Assembly (NCBI GenBank): GCA_019188255.1
Contig: JAETXT010000006.1
Location: 3,534,001 to 3,598,000, forward strand
Length of the DNA stretch: 64,000 bases
Source: Verticillium longisporum
Taxonomy: Eukaryota; Ascomycota; Sordariomycetes; Glomerellales; Plectosphaerellaceae
Reading direction: 5' to 3'
Shown here one piece after another: positions 1 through 11,013 of the stretch (the first letter of the stretch is position 1; each line of letters starts with the position of its first letter). The notes under the pieces are model-generated. The model had not been told where the DNA came from, searched no databases, and saw only the letters and a program-made list of their open reading frames with translations. A program made the position numbers and the translations under genes.

Positions 1-389
1 CGGCGCCGGCGATGAGCTTCTCGGCATCCCACAAATCGAGGGATCCGTTCTCGAGAGCTCCAGCAATGATGCCACGGGGATGGTCCTCGTCGGCTGGGCC
101 CCAGGCAATGTCGTAAAACCTGTAGACATCAATGTCAGCAACGAGGCCAGTGTTGGCACGGCGGAGCAGATGAAGCTCACCTCGAGTCGGTACTGATACT
201 GGCAACAGGTTGAAGCTCGAGTCCCTGGTCTTGGTCGTCTAGGTTGAGGTCCCAAAGCTCAAGCTTGGTCTCATCGGAGAAGTCATCGGAAACTGCGCCG
301 GCACGGGTACCGCTGACGACAAGAGGCTTCTCCGAACCAGGCGACCAAGCGAAGGCCGCGGTCCTGGGAATCTCTCGGAGGCGAACCAT
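1..389 (-). CDS. SEC31: COPII outer-coat protein Sec31, N-terminal part (runs off left edge)
   Basis: Sec31 pairs with Sec13 to form the outer cage of COPII vesicles that leave the endoplasmic reticulum. The protein starts [18 protein letters not shown], the typical Sec31 start, and continues with the signature [21 protein letters not shown] of its first WD40 repeat. Exon 1 is 181-389. A 61-bp intron (120-180; GTGAGC donor, CTACAG acceptor) interrupts an Arg codon, and exon 2 resumes in frame at 119 with [16 protein letters not shown] and a further WD40 segment ending at the window edge. Only about 109 residues of a protein normally over 1200 residues long are visible, so the alpha-solenoid and Pro-rich parts lie outside. 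The start is chosen because the first Met directly precedes the conserved LREI segment and a 594-bp divergent gap follows. Confidence 0.93.
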
Positions 390-983
390 GGTGGGAGGTG
401 CTCAGCCCTCAGAGACGGGCGTGCAAGATGACGTGGCGGGGAATAGGGAGGTCGGTGAGAGTCACGCTCGATCGAGTGTTGGCATTGACGGTGGTGAAAG
501 GGTGGATATAATGTCCTAAGGAAAGCACCGCACCGATATAGCAGGCTGGAAAAGTTGGAGGCCCTTGTGCAACTGTGACCGTGGTCAGGTATGATGCCAG
601 ATTGCAGCCCACAGCATCAAGCAGTGCAGGGACGAGCTCCCTGACTTTGGCCCCCCTTCGAGCCCCCTAGCCGGGTTGGGGACGTGCACGCCGCCTAGGC
701 TTCTAGCCCCCCAAGCCCCCCCCACCAAGGAAGGCCGAATGCTTTGCCGTTGAGAGCACTGAGCTGCTGCTGTACTGTAGCGTCCAAGCTTTCTGGCCAA
801 GATCACGTGTATTGGATGGACTTCTTAGTCACCCGGCGCAACGGAGCGTCCCGCCAGAGCGCAGCGCAGAGCTCAGGCGCCATTGAGACTCAAACTCATG
901 CTGTTCGTTGCTGTCGTCGTCGGTGAAGCACTCAGGTACAAGTTTCGACCCAGACCAACACGCCCAACATAGCTCACACCATC
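390..983. promoter_or_regulatory. Divergent intergenic region SEC31 / RRM gene
   Basis: Gap of 594 bp between two genes transcribed away from each other, so it should carry both promoters. It contains C-rich tracts at about 653-725. I see no convincing TATA box or other defined site, and open frames here have no coding character. Confidence 0.5.
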
Positions 984-1498
984 ATGACCGACGCCGCGCG
1001 CTGGAAGTCAACCGTTCATGTTGGTGGTCTGGCCGCCATGGTCACGGCCGCCAACATCCAGGATGCGTTCATCCCCTTTGGCGAAATCGCAGACGTCTCA
1101 CTGCCGAAAAATGACAAGCCCAACGCAACAGAGTCTCACCGCGGTTTCGCATACGTCGAGTACGAAGACGTTGACGACGCAAAGGAGGCCATCGACAACA
1201 TGGATCAGTCTGAATTTTTTGGTCGCATCATCAGCGTCTCTGCGGCCAAGGTTCCCAAGAGCGCTGAGGAGGGGTTGGGCAGTAAGAAGGCCGTCTGGGA
1301 ACAGGTACGGCGCATCCCACTCGACGCTCTTTGCACGCAGCGCTAACATTGGTATAGGAAGGGTGGCTCGCTGAAAATGCAGTCGGAGAGGAGGACAGAA
1401 TGGCATCGGAACAGGTCGCGATACAGTCGGAAGCACGAGGACCAGACCCTATGCAGGGACTCGAGGGTCTCGATGTGGCGGGACCGAGGCCCGAGTAA
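984..1498 (+). CDS. Small single-RRM RNA-binding protein (PPIE/Cyp33 RRM-like)
   Basis: Predicted RNA-binding protein of 153 residues. Exons are 984-1304 and 1358-1498, with a 53-bp intron that has a GTACGG donor, a GCTAAC branch site at about 1342 and a TATAG acceptor. One RNA recognition motif covers about residues 9-88: RNP2 is STVHVGGL and RNP1 is RGFAYVEYED. The tail ends with DPMQGLEGLDVAGPRPE. The RRM resembles the N-terminal RRM of cyclophilin E/Cyp33, but no cyclophilin domain follows, which I believe is the usual fungal arrangement. An RNA-processing role is inference. The gene is convergent with the MLRQ-like gene on its right. Confidence 0.85.
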
Positions 1499-1759
1499 AA
1501 GCAGACAGGTGGATGGTTGCAGTCGGTTACGGGAGTATTCTTTGCATAGCGATGGCGTTCTACAGGTACGAGGAGCACTCTCTGCACGTCATGCGTGGTG
1601 CGAGAGTCCTGCAAGAGGACAAATAAAAATGCAATGTTTTCGACCCAGTCTGGTTTTGTCTTGGCTGCGCGCTCGACATATACATTGTGTCGTCACTCTA
1701 GTAGCACACGGACACCAAGTCCATTCCTCGTTTCCCACCCAGACCTCCGATATCCTGAT

Positions 1760-2278
1760 TTAGTGGGACTCCTCGCCATGGCTGTCGCTGTGCTTGGGGC
1801 CCTGGCGCTTAAGGCGGATGGTGCCATCAACCATGAAGTGGCGGATGCTGGAGTAGCCGGCAGCGAAAACGGCGAAGCCGACGACGACACCTGCGCAGCC
1901 TTGTTAGTAGCTCTCATGCCCAGGTATCCGAGGGATCAGTCCTTACCGAGGGGGATCAACTCGGGAGGGATCCTCCTGAGCTTGCGGAGCCTCTGCGAGA
2001 CGGTGTGGCCTGTCCAGAGCACGTTAGCATGCCGAAAACACGTCCCACAGACGCCTCTTGTTCCGATCAACCAGCCAAAAGCTGCCGTCGATGTCAATGG
2101 CATCGCAAAAATTTCGACATACCGGCTTGGTCCTCGCCCTGCGTGTCACGTCATTGTCAGCTGATTGAACTCAAACCACGTCGAGAGCGCGCGCGGCGAA
2201 CGAGGAAGAACTCACAGGGACGGGCGACCTCATGCGGAGGGTCGGGCGGAAAGCCCGGAGAGCGAGAGTAGGACGCAT
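1760..2278 (-). CDS. Complex I MLRQ/B12D-like small membrane subunit
   Basis: A 90-residue protein encoded by four exons: 2216-2278, 2123-2138, 1947-2009 and 1760-1890. The introns (77, 113 and 56 bp) all have GT-AG ends, two with clear CTAAC branch sites, and the exon phases add up to an intact 273-nt frame. The N-terminus is Arg-rich and acid-free (MRPTLALRAFRPTLRMRSP), fitting a mitochondrial presequence. It is followed by SQRLRKLRRIPPELIPLG, one transmembrane helix at about residues 44-60, and a basic segment TIRLKRQG. This resembles fungal proteins named NADH-ubiquinone reductase complex 1 MLRQ subunit (B12D/NDUFA4 type). The family name is from memory of the pattern and is moderately sure; the gene model is firmer. 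It is divergent from COX6B, another respiratory gene. Confidence 0.7.
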
Positions 2279-2603
2279 CTTGACGTTTGAGGTGACAAGG
2301 AGCGACTTTGTGGTGGAGGTTTGGTGATGGGAACTGGATTGAAGTTGGGTGTCGGGGATTCGGCTCTTCGCTGAGTGGTGGCTTCAGTCCTGAACTTGGG
2401 AGTGGAGCGTCTGGCCGGACGAAAGCGCCGACCCGCCAAACTTTGCCTGAGGCACCAGCCGGTTCCTACCGTCACCACCTGATTCTCGTCCAACGACAAT
2501 CTTCGATGCGCCCGTAACCAAGAGCAATCCCTCCGCCGCTGCACGCCTTCACCTCGCCCAAACAACCCAACACCTAGTCAATTGCCCTCAGCAAACCGCA
2601 AAA
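2279..2603. promoter_or_regulatory. Shared divergent promoter of MLRQ-like gene and COX6B
   Basis: These 325 bp separate the start codons of two small nuclear genes for respiratory-chain proteins, pointing in opposite directions. Both promoters must lie here or in the first introns. I could not find an exact CCAAT box for the HAP complex. The 3' half is pyrimidine-rich towards COX6B. Confidence 0.55.
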
Positions 2604-3155
2604 ATGTCTGAAGATCAGGAGCTCGTTACCAAGCCCTTCAAGTTCGTGACTGGTACGTCCGGAAATCCCTCTCCTAAGCAATGGCCTGATCATCCGAGGC
2701 TAACGTGATGCTCATTACAGCTGGTACGAAGTTCCCCGTCCCGACGCCGTTCACGACTGCGAGACAATCGAAAGTCCCGAGGAGCACTTGGCAAGTTGTG
2801 ATGATGTTGCTGACACCGACTTGCGATTTATAGGCACCGACGCCCGCTTCCCGAACATGAACCAGACCAAGCACTGCTGGCAAAACTACGTCGACTACCA
2901 CAAGTGCATCAACGCCAAGGGCGAGCACTTCGCTCCCTGCCGCCAGGTACGAGGGACGACTGCGACGGGATCAGTGGGACAAGGATATTAACAGCGCCTA
3001 GTTCTGGCTCGCCTACCGATCTCTGTGCCCCTCCGGCTGGTACACTCGCTGGGACGAGCAGCGCGGTACGATGACTCTCACTCACAACAGTACACACTTG
3101 CTAACTCAATTCGCGTTCAGAGGCTGGCTCGTTCCCCGTCAAGCTCGACGCGTAA
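2604..3155 (+). CDS. COX12: Cytochrome c oxidase subunit VIb (with a 3-nt microexon)
   Basis: Subunit of mitochondrial complex IV on the intermembrane-space side, 87 residues. Exons: 2604-2652, 2721-2723, 2834-2946, 3002-3065 and 3121-3155. The CHCH fold is clear: C-x9-C (CWQNYVDYHKC) and C-x10-C (CRQFWLAYRSLC), the cysteine pairs oxidised by Mia40 on import. The second exon is just CTG. It is flanked by an acceptor with its own branch site (CTAAC then CATTACAG) and by a donor GTACGA, and the following intron has its own CTGAC branch and TTTATAG acceptor. Including CTG gives FVTAGTDARFPN; skipping it gives FVTGTDARFPN, also in frame. The family usually has one residue at this position between T and G, which favours inclusion. 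It is convergent with SDE2. Confidence 0.92.
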
Positions 3156-3446
3156 GACATTGGAAATTCGAGGCTTTGCACGGGCTAGATGTTGGAGGAT
3201 GGGGCGCTTGTACTACTTACCCTGAGGGCGAGATATCAATAGAGCACCAGGAGTTGAATTGCGCAGTGAAGTTTGCAGAAGAGAACCACTCAATCTTCTT
3301 CTGTGTGAAGTGAAATGCATGTCCGCTGACTAGGTATTATCTTCAGGCTCATTACGCCCGGAAACTCCGAGCAGCCCATTCTCAAAATCGCTAACCAATC
3401 CCGCTGCGCCGTTTACTCATCAGGCCAAGATGTCGATTGGGACATC

Positions 3447-4312
3447 TCACTTTTTGGATTCTTCCTCGTCGTCGGAGCTCATGAAGTCGTCGTCTTCGTC
3501 GAATCCAAAAAAGGCCCGGGGCTTCTCCTTCTCCTTGCCTTTGGATGTTGTTGTCGGCTCCGTCGGGGGGGTGGACTCCTTGGAGGACTCTTCACCTGAG
3601 TCTTCTTCCCCGCGTCTGACATGGATTCGTCGGCTTGAGCAGACGACTTGGAGCCAAAGGATGTCCCCGCCAGATTATCTGTGTACTTGCCGGCCTTCAT
3701 GGCAGCAAGAACGGCGTCCCGTGTCCTCTCATTCGCCTCTTCCTTGGCCTCAACCCATGCACCGTCCAGACGGCCCTTTCCGCCATTCTTGATCTCTTCC
3801 TCCCGTCGCTCGGACGATTCCACAATTTGCTGCCACCTTTCGCGCCTCTTCTCCTTCTCCTTCTTCTCCATCTCAGGCTTGATCGCCAGGTACTCGGCGA
3901 GCGCCTTGGCTTCCGTCACGGTCCGTAGCCGACGGCCGTCGAGGTTGCGGCTTGAGTTGTTCGCATCGCCCTGGTTGCGCTTCTTCTTGGAGGACATGCG
4001 CCCACCGGCGGCGCGAAGCTGGGAGCCGAAACCACCCTTGCCGCCGCAGAGGGGAACGGACAGGCGCAGGGAGATGAAATCATCTTCGACTGACGACAGG
4101 AGATCTGACAGTGGGCGGGCCGAAGTCGCGGGCAATTCCTTGTTGGAGATGGTCGTGAGGATCAGCCTGCTGCCCGACTCGGGCAGTCGTGCATCGATCT
4201 GTTCCCGCACATCGGAGAAGGTGGTGGTGACGGGGACAGGTAAAACAAGTGTCGAGGGTAGGCCTAGACCAGGGAACGTGCTGACGAACACGTTGATGTT
4301 CCGGGGAGCCAT
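3447..4312 (-). CDS. SDE2: Sde2 splicing/telomere-silencing factor, ubiquitin-like precursor (frame break)
   Basis: Sde2 is made with an N-terminal ubiquitin-like fold that is cut off after GG; the Lys-starting C-terminal part then joins the spliceosome and helps remove selected introns. The sequence shows the ubiquitin-like region at residues 1-91, the processing motif GG-KGG at 90-94 (cut expected before Lys92), and a charged helical region rich in [11 protein letters not shown]. The frame then breaks at the GGGG run 3608-3611 (plus-strand CCCC). Adding one G restores an acidic tail, [14 protein letters not shown] followed by [19 protein letters not shown] and a stop at 3447, typical for the family. 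As written, the frame would end in an atypical Pro/Arg-rich tail. The restored length would be 288 residues. The break most likely is a 1-nt sequence error. Confidence 0.88.
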
Positions 4313-4906
4313 TTCAGTCGATGTTCCAGTCGATGCCTGGTGCTGAGAAGAATTGACCGATTGATGTGCCGATAGAATCCTCTTGAATGTAGCCGAAGTC
4401 GTGGCGACAGTTGATGCCGAACCGCGATGTCAAGTAATTCTGGTGACGGGTAGAGCTGGTTGAACGTTCACAGGCGCATTTCAAAGAGGTTCAAAATTGA
4501 GAAGGACGTCAATTTTGCTTCCTCGGCACCGCGGCGTCTGAATCTTGTCGTCGACAGAAGGTATCGTGTTGGATTGCAGGCAGACTTGGGGGCAAATGCA
4601 TGGCGTTGACATTGTAGTCTCTAGGCGCCCATCGAACAGTTCATGCTTATCTTATCATGGGACAGATCACATGACCGGTGCGCCACAATCCGTCGCCTCA
4701 ACTTCGGTTGTGGCCAAGCCACGAAGCCAGAGCCTGCGCACCTGATTGTTCTGACGGGTTCCCCACTTCGCTACCTAGCCCAGGGTTTCCGTTTCCGCCC
4801 ACACAAAAGTTATCCATTTCGACGACTTGGATCTCGCAAGCCTCCGCGACCTCGCCTTTCACGATTCACCCTCCCCCCAACGTCGAGACGATCAACAACC
4901 GCCACG
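4313..4906. promoter_or_regulatory. Divergent intergenic region SDE2 / RPS10
   Basis: 594 bp between two divergently transcribed genes. It must hold the promoter of a ribosomal protein gene on its right side. I see a pyrimidine-rich stretch just before the RPS10 start but no motif I can name with confidence. Confidence 0.45.
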
Positions 4907-5682
4907 ATGTTGATGCCCAAGGCTGACCGCAAGAAGATCCACGAGGTTAGCAGAACCACCAGAGCACCGCACCCGACATCAGTCCTCCCCCTCGCTGCCG
5001 ACTCGATTCGCCATGTTCGAGAAAGTTTCGGGGGGGGGAGCGATTGACGACGATGGCGGGAAGACCAAACGCTTCGCACAAAAGGCCGTAGACTAACCCG
5101 TGTTTTTTTCTTCGTCGCAATAGTACCTCTTCCGAGAGGGTGTCCTCGTCGCCGCGAAGGACTTCAACCTCCCCAAGCACCCCGACATTGACACGAAGAA
5201 CCTTTTCGTCATCAAGGCTCTCCAGTCGCTCAACTCGCGCGGCTACGTCAAGACGCAGTTCAGCTGGCAATACTACTACTACACCCTCACCCCCGAGGGT
5301 CTCGACTATCTGCGCGAATGGCTCCACCTGCCCGCTGAGATTGTTCCCGCCACCCACATCAAGCAGCAGCGGTCCCACGCTCCCCCGCGGCATGCTCGGC
5401 GAGGGCGAGCGCGAGCGCAAGCCGTTCGGCGGCCGTGGCCGTGGTGGTGACCGGGGTGACCGTGAGGGTGGCTACCGCCGCCGGGAGGCTGGTGGTGAGG
5501 GCAAGGAGGGCGGTGCGCCTGCCGGCTTCGAGCCGCAGTTGTAAGCTCCGCCAAACCCCCCCTTCGACGCGAAAAAAGAAACGCGACGACAGAGAGAGAG
5601 AGAGAGAGAGAGACAGACCCGCTAACACTTTTGCAGCCGTGGTGGCTACGGCCGCGGCCGTGGTGCCGCTCCCCCCTCGTAA
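4907..5682 (+). CDS. RPS10: 40S ribosomal protein eS10 (frame break in C-tract)
   Basis: Component of the small ribosomal subunit near the mRNA entry region. Exons: 4907-4945, 5124-5540 and 5637-5682. Residues [13 protein letters not shown] and then [19 protein letters not shown] are the conserved start of the eS10 winged-helix domain. The domain ends at about [10 protein letters not shown]. The tail is Gly/Arg-rich ([17 protein letters not shown]) and the last exon encodes [14 protein letters not shown], typical of fungal eS10. The frame before 5382 and the frame after 5390 differ: removing one C from the CCCCC run (5382-5386), or adding two bases there, joins them. A broken copy of an essential gene is unlikely, so a sequence error is favoured. 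Intron 1 is 178 bp with a GACTAAC branch; intron 2 (96 bp) contains a GA microsatellite. Confidence 0.93.
5590..5613. repeat. (GA)n microsatellite in RPS10 intron 2
   Basis: Uninterrupted GA dinucleotide run of about 24 nt inside the last intron of RPS10, upstream of its GCTAAC branch site. Its length is likely variable between strains. Confidence 0.9.
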
Positions 5683-8600
5683 ACGGAGAGGGTCCTTTCC
5701 TAACGACTTTCACTCGCGAGACGCACATGGCGAAAAAAACAGGGCACCGACATGTATTCTGAAAAGTGGAGGGCCGGAATGATCGCGCGTCGGGTTCACG
5801 TCATACAGACTACGGGGGAAACATCGTAGGGAGTTTGGAGGATAGATCCTCGGACATTGCGGTTGCATTAACGGACACGTTCTCGTACGCAGATGCTGTG
5901 CTGTTTGCCGATCTTCGTCTGTGATTCGTGTGAGATGTGCATTGTGACGAGATGCGGATGCGATGTATATGATATTCAGCGAAATGCAGATGATGCCAAT
6001 TGAATGGCAAAAGAGTGCTCACAAGTAAGCTGCAAGTGGGACGACGGCAGCCCTGAGACACGAGGGCCATTCCTTTCACTCGACGGCCTGCGCTGCTAAC
6101 CATGACCACGACCACAACTCACTCAGCTGTCCCACCAGTGTCAATTGAACCCTCACCTGCGGACGGCCTGTCATGGACTGTAGTCAACGCCCACCCCCTC
6201 CACACCAAGATTCCAACACGGCGTACTAGCACATCAGGAGTCGGCCGTGCATATGCCCAAAAAGCGGTGACACTGCCAAGCAGGTAGTTGGTCGTTCAAC
6301 GGATGCGAGGGTGAGGTGCACGATGGGCAGGGGCGCTACAGGTCTACAGGTCGGTGGTCCGCGTAGCACGGAAAGCTGAGGAGCTCCCCGCCAACGCTGC
6401 GACAAGGTGCCCATGGGGTGCAGAGCCGAAGGGCGATGCACTGCTCCGTGAGGTGGCAGGCGACGACATGGCACAGCTTTCCTTCGCAGGCTGGTGGTGC
6501 GAAGGTGTCGTCAATACGATCAGGAATGCGGGGAGGCCCAGACTAGGTGCCCGACGAGACGAGCATCCTCTTTGGTTTCACTCGCCCTCGCATCTGGCAC
6601 CTAAGCTCAGGCGACGAGTGGCCGGACAAGACACATGCAAGAAGTCATCCCTAGTTCCCAACACACCTGGACAATCGGGACCGAGATGCAGGGCACATCT
6701 TTCACGGCCTGCTGCCAGCGTATGTCTCAGCACCCCACGTTCAAGTCCCCCTCGAAGTCCCCCTCGACATCTTCATCTGGACCCGAGGAGTTGCATTGGG
6801 CCAATGGTCCCTACCCTGCCTCGCGTCAGCTCAACCGACCGACGCCAGACATCCAGGCCTCAACACATGCATGCTTCTTCGTGTAGGTAGGTTACACTGC
6901 CCACCATCCGACGGTGGGGCGGCATGTCCGACGGGATGTGGTGCATGAGGGAAGCTATACTGTGGAGATTTGACGGCCGCGAACGACGCATAATGTGAGC
7001 AGTGGGCATGTCGTTTGTGACTCTGGATCTCGATTCTAGCACAGTTCACCACTAGGCCGCCTCCCGCGTCCCACCATAGAGTAGCCCGAGATAAGACTCG
7101 TCGGTGGTGCTGAAGCGGCACCAACGACGCCTAGATTCCGAGGGTGGTGGATCCGGGCCCCTCCTCCATCGGTATTATTAATTCGTTGCTCCGTTGCTCC
7201 ATGGCAGCCAAATGCAGTTTCGCGACCTGGCCATCACCTGAACATGCATAGTCTTGCAATGGAACCGCTTTGAACGGTCAGTTCGAGGTTGGCTCGTCGA
7301 TGGGGCGTCGAGCAGGTGAAGTCGTTTCAAATTTGAGCTCGACCGCCAACAAAGTTGGCTGAATTGATGGGCCTTGGCCGGTCCACACTCCCCTATTCGG
7401 CATGGTCTTTCGACATTTTACTCGACGAACGCCACGGATTTCCCTAACACTCTGTATGATGTGGTTCTGAGAGGGACCAAATCAGGGAGGCATTAAACTG
7501 GCCAGTTCGTGAACTTGGCAAGTGTTGGTTGCTATTTGATGCTTTTATTGTAGTCGCTCTGCATTCTGTCTTCTCTAAAGCACCCAAGTGTAACAAGTTA
7601 TAGTCCTTACATCAAGAAGTGCTTTCACAGGCGACACAACCAAGTCGGACAAGCCCTCGAGACTGTCTTTGTCATTCAATTATTGTGTCATTTCTCTCAT
7701 GAAATCGCGTGGCCAGGCATCAGGTACTTCATTCTGAATCTCATTCAGAATCCCTGGGTTTCAGACCCATTGTTCGTGATGTGATGGCATGTGGTGGGGT
7801 GACTTATCGAGCGAGGAGAGCCTTTCTCCACTCTCGACGACATAAGTCACACTATTGAGGCCCAACAGTCAAAGTCGGGCTCAGAAGTCTTTATCAGCGC
7901 GTCACGGTTTCAGAGGTGCTGCAGGCGGCAGACTCATAGCGTGTAGCGTCGCCGTCTGGCCATCGCACGTTGAGATTCTCCTTTGCGTCCTATCCTGTTG
8001 CTCCTCGTTCCTCCCCATCAGCACCACGAGAACATCACTACATGGCCAGACGATCATCATCATCATCTGTGTTGCTACCTACCTCTCAACGAGCTTCACG
8101 TTTTGTTGGCCACCCCGCGGCCCGCGCCCCCTCGTCTCTCTTCCGTTCTCCCCCTTCCAAGAGTCAGAGCTCGTCGATCAACGCAACGCCCGCTGACAGG
8201 GAGGTGGTCATACTCCAATCCCGTACATGCGACCTGCGCCAGGCGAGCCTGAACTGCCTTTCCCAAGGCACCACGAGGTGGGGTGAGTGAGGGGCAACTT
8301 TTCCACGGACCGTGCCAATGCATTGAGCTACCGGACCTCCCTCTCACCACCTATCTGCCTGCTTCCTCCCCACGCGTCAGACCAGCTGAAAGGTCGGTCT
8401 GCAACGTAGAGATCTGCCCTGGCGGCGACTACGGCCTTGCCGCTCTCCTTCTCCTGGCCTCCCGGCAGCCCCATCGACGTGTGTGGGTATGCCCCCCCGC
8501 CTGTGCCATCCCCCTGCGACCTGCCGCCCCAAAGTACAATCCATGCCATCCCATCGCATCCTCATCATCATCATCGTGGGCCCCAAGGAGGGGGCCCAGG

Positions 8601-9043
8601 CCTCCGGTCGTGCTACGCGGGGGTGCTAGAGCGAAATGGGAATGGCATCGTCCACCCCGCGCTTCTGAGCGGACCTCTGACGTTGAGCAGTGGCCTGCTT
8701 TCCTGGCTCCCTGTGCTGGTTGCTGCATGCCTGTTTTCCTTGCTGCTGTCCCTCCCCCCAAGAGGCCGGACCCCTCCCAAGCTGAACCAGCTGTCGCTTT
8801 TCTGGTATAAAGTCTTCAGCATGTCCCGCGGGGAAGCTTGACAATTAGAGTTACTGGGCTTTTTCGTGTCTCTCTCTCTGAAGGTTTAATTGATACCTAT
8901 CTCTGGCCCCTCGTGTTTCTTATCTTGCAGTGAACTGAAGATAGAGACGTCTCTGCTCACTTGTACATTCCATTCTACCTACTCAGGCTCACGTATTTCT
9001 TCTTCCATCCTTGACTACCTCCTTACTACACACCTTCGTCAAC
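5683..9043. other. 3.4-kb region without a recognisable gene
   Basis: No open frame here shows a family signature or third-position GC bias like the neighbouring genes. The longest plus-strand frame (about 6354-6890) is Arg/Pro/Ser-rich with no domain and is most likely chance. The last kilobase is the promoter of the dehydrogenase gene, with pyrimidine-rich tracts and a TATAAAG element at about 8805. A 9-bp perfect hairpin lies at 7731-7751. Confidence 0.5.
7731..7751. repeat. Perfect short inverted repeat
   Basis: ATTCTGAAT, a 3-nt spacer, then its exact reverse complement ATTCAGAAT. It could be a palindromic protein-binding site or a chance hairpin; there is no gene within 1 kb on either side. 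Confidence 0.6.
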
Positions 9044-10377
9044 ATGGCAAACCTTCCCAAGCAGATGAAGGCTCTCCGGTACGCTGTCTGCACCTAACAA
9101 CCCTTTCCCCGGCCGCAATCTTCATACTGACGCTGTTGACCAGCTACGAGAAGCCCGAAGACTGGTCCATCGTCGAGGTCCCCCTCCCCGAGCTCCGCCC
9201 CAATGACATCCTCATCAAGGTCCGCGCCTGCGGTGTCTGCGGCACTGGTGCGTTCCTCCCCTTTCTGCCATGGCCCAAAGAGATGGAAAGATCAAAGGCA
9301 ACATGACTGACACTCATCGACAGACCTGCACATCCACGAGGGCGAGTTCATCGCCAAGTTCCCGCTGATTCCCGGCCACGAGACGGTCGGCGTCGTGGCC
9401 GCCGTCGGCCCCGAGGTCAAGGGCTTCCAGATTGGCGGCCGCGTCGCGCCCGACAACAGCGAGCCCTGCACCGAGTGCAACAACTGCGGCCGCGGCGAGC
9501 TGCTCCTCTGCGAAAAGATCGAGGCGCACGGCGTCACCATGAACGGCGGCTTCGCCGAGTACTGCGCGTACCCGGCGGGCAAGGTGTTCAAGTTCAGCAA
9601 CCTCACCGACGTCGACGCGACGCTGCTCGAGCCGGCGTCGTGCGCCTGCCACGGCCTCGACAAGATCCGCCCGCGCCTGGGCTCGAGCGTGCTCATGTTC
9701 GGCGCCGGCCCCACGGGCCTCATGCTCGCCCAGCTGCTCCGCCACAACGGCGGCTGCAGCGTCACCATTGCCGCGCCCCAGGGCCTCAAGATGGACCTCG
9801 CCAAGAGCCTCGACGCCGCCGACCACTACATTGAGCTCTCGCGCTCCGAGCCCGACGTCCAGTTCGCCCAGCTCAAGAAGGACAACCCCTACGGCTTCGA
9901 CGTCGTCGTCGAGGCCACCGGCTCCACCAAGATCCTCGAGGACGCCATCCACTACGTCCGCCGCGGCGGCAAGCTCGTCGTCTACGGCGTCTACGCCGAG
10001 GCCGCCCGCGTCTCCTGGCCGCCGTCCAAGATTTTCGGCGACGAGATTACCATTCTCGGCTCCTTCTCCGAGACCTACATGTTCCGTACGTTCTTATCTT
10101 TTGCCTCTCTTTGCGTCCTCTTGCTCTCGATGCCCTCTTCTTCCTCGATGCCCTCTTCTTACTCTCGACACTCCTCTCCCTGATCACATCCAATGCAACA
10201 CATCACTGACCGCTCCCAGCCGCCACCATCGACTACCTCGACAGCGGCAAGGTCCGCACCGCCGGCATCGTCAACAAGACGTTCCGCCTCGAGCAGTTCG
10301 GCGAGGCCCTCGAGAGCATCCGCAACAAGAGCGCCATCAAGGCCGCCATTGTCTTTGACGACGCCACCGGCGTGTAA
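9044..10377 (+). CDS. Zinc-dependent polyol dehydrogenase, D-arabinitol dehydrogenase type
   Basis: Medium-chain dehydrogenase/reductase of 352 residues, predicted to interconvert a polyol (D-arabinitol is the best guess) and a ketose with NAD(P). Exons: 9044-9078, 9144-9247, 9324-10085 and 10220-10377, all phase-consistent. The GroES-like domain carries the catalytic zinc ligands in GVCGTDLHIHEG (Cys44) and GHE (His65-Glu66), and a structural-zinc lobe with four Cys in EPCTECNNCGRGELLLC (about residues 97-112). The Rossmann motif is FGAGPTGLMLAQ, and the conserved VRRGGKLVVYGVY follows. KIFGDEITILGSFSETYMFPATIDYLDSG is characteristic of fungal arabinitol and related dehydrogenases. Substrate is inferred from overall pattern; xylitol- or sorbitol-type activity is possible. 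The long promoter to the left may reflect regulation by carbon source, but no site was identified. Confidence 0.88.
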
Positions 10378-11013
10378 AGCGTTCCCCTCACACTCTTCCT
10401 CCGCTTCTCTGTTCTTCTTTTCTCTTCTCTTCTCTCTCCTCCGTAGTGGTCGGGCTGTTGTACTTGTGTGTGTGTGTGATTGTGTGGCGGAGGAGAGCAA
10501 ATTGGGGCAAGGTGAACATGGAGGAGTCAGCGGAAAATGGGGCACCAAAAGAAAAAGCGGTCGGACGGCGTTGGGTTCTTGCGTCGCGAGAGGGCTTCTT
10601 GGCTCGGTGTACAAGTCTTGGAGTCGGTGGCTGTGGAGTTTAGAGGTTGGGTTGGGTTGGCTTGGGTATACCGGGGGCGTGGTGTTGTGGGTGTTGATGT
10701 CGACCTGGATGTTGTTGACTTGAGGCGGAGGCCATTCGGTGCATTGGCGGGCGTGGGCGTGTGCTTGGACGACTGGCGTCGGCTGTTGTAGAGTGATGAT
10801 GGGATGGATGATCAAGTTTTTATTGGAATATACAGAGTGGTTGCTGCAACTGCGCAAATGGCCTCCCTCTTCGGTCCAGTGTCGTCATGGACTCATGGCT
10901 TCTCGACGATGTCTCCAACGGGGTACCTTTTCACTCATTATCATCCTCCAGCTCCCATCGGCTGCGTCTCAGACGTGCACATGCTCACGCTGACGGCCCG
11001 ACTTTATCGTCAG
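10378..11013. other. Convergent 3' region
   Basis: 636 bp between the convergent 3' ends of the dehydrogenase and NCA2. It has T/C-rich sequence just after the dehydrogenase stop and G/T-rich sequence on the plus strand further right. No gene seen. Confidence 0.5.

Noticed and set aside
1595..2164. 189-codon plus-strand frame
   Set aside because: Antisense to the four-exon MLRQ-like gene, which explains the region with consistent splice sites.
4946..5123. snoRNA in the first RPS10 intron
   Set aside because: No correctly spaced C/D or H/ACA boxes found by eye.
6354..6890. 178-codon plus-strand frame in the 5.7-9.0 kb spacer
   Set aside because: Arg/Pro/Ser-rich, no domain, no upstream gene structure; other frames over it are open too.
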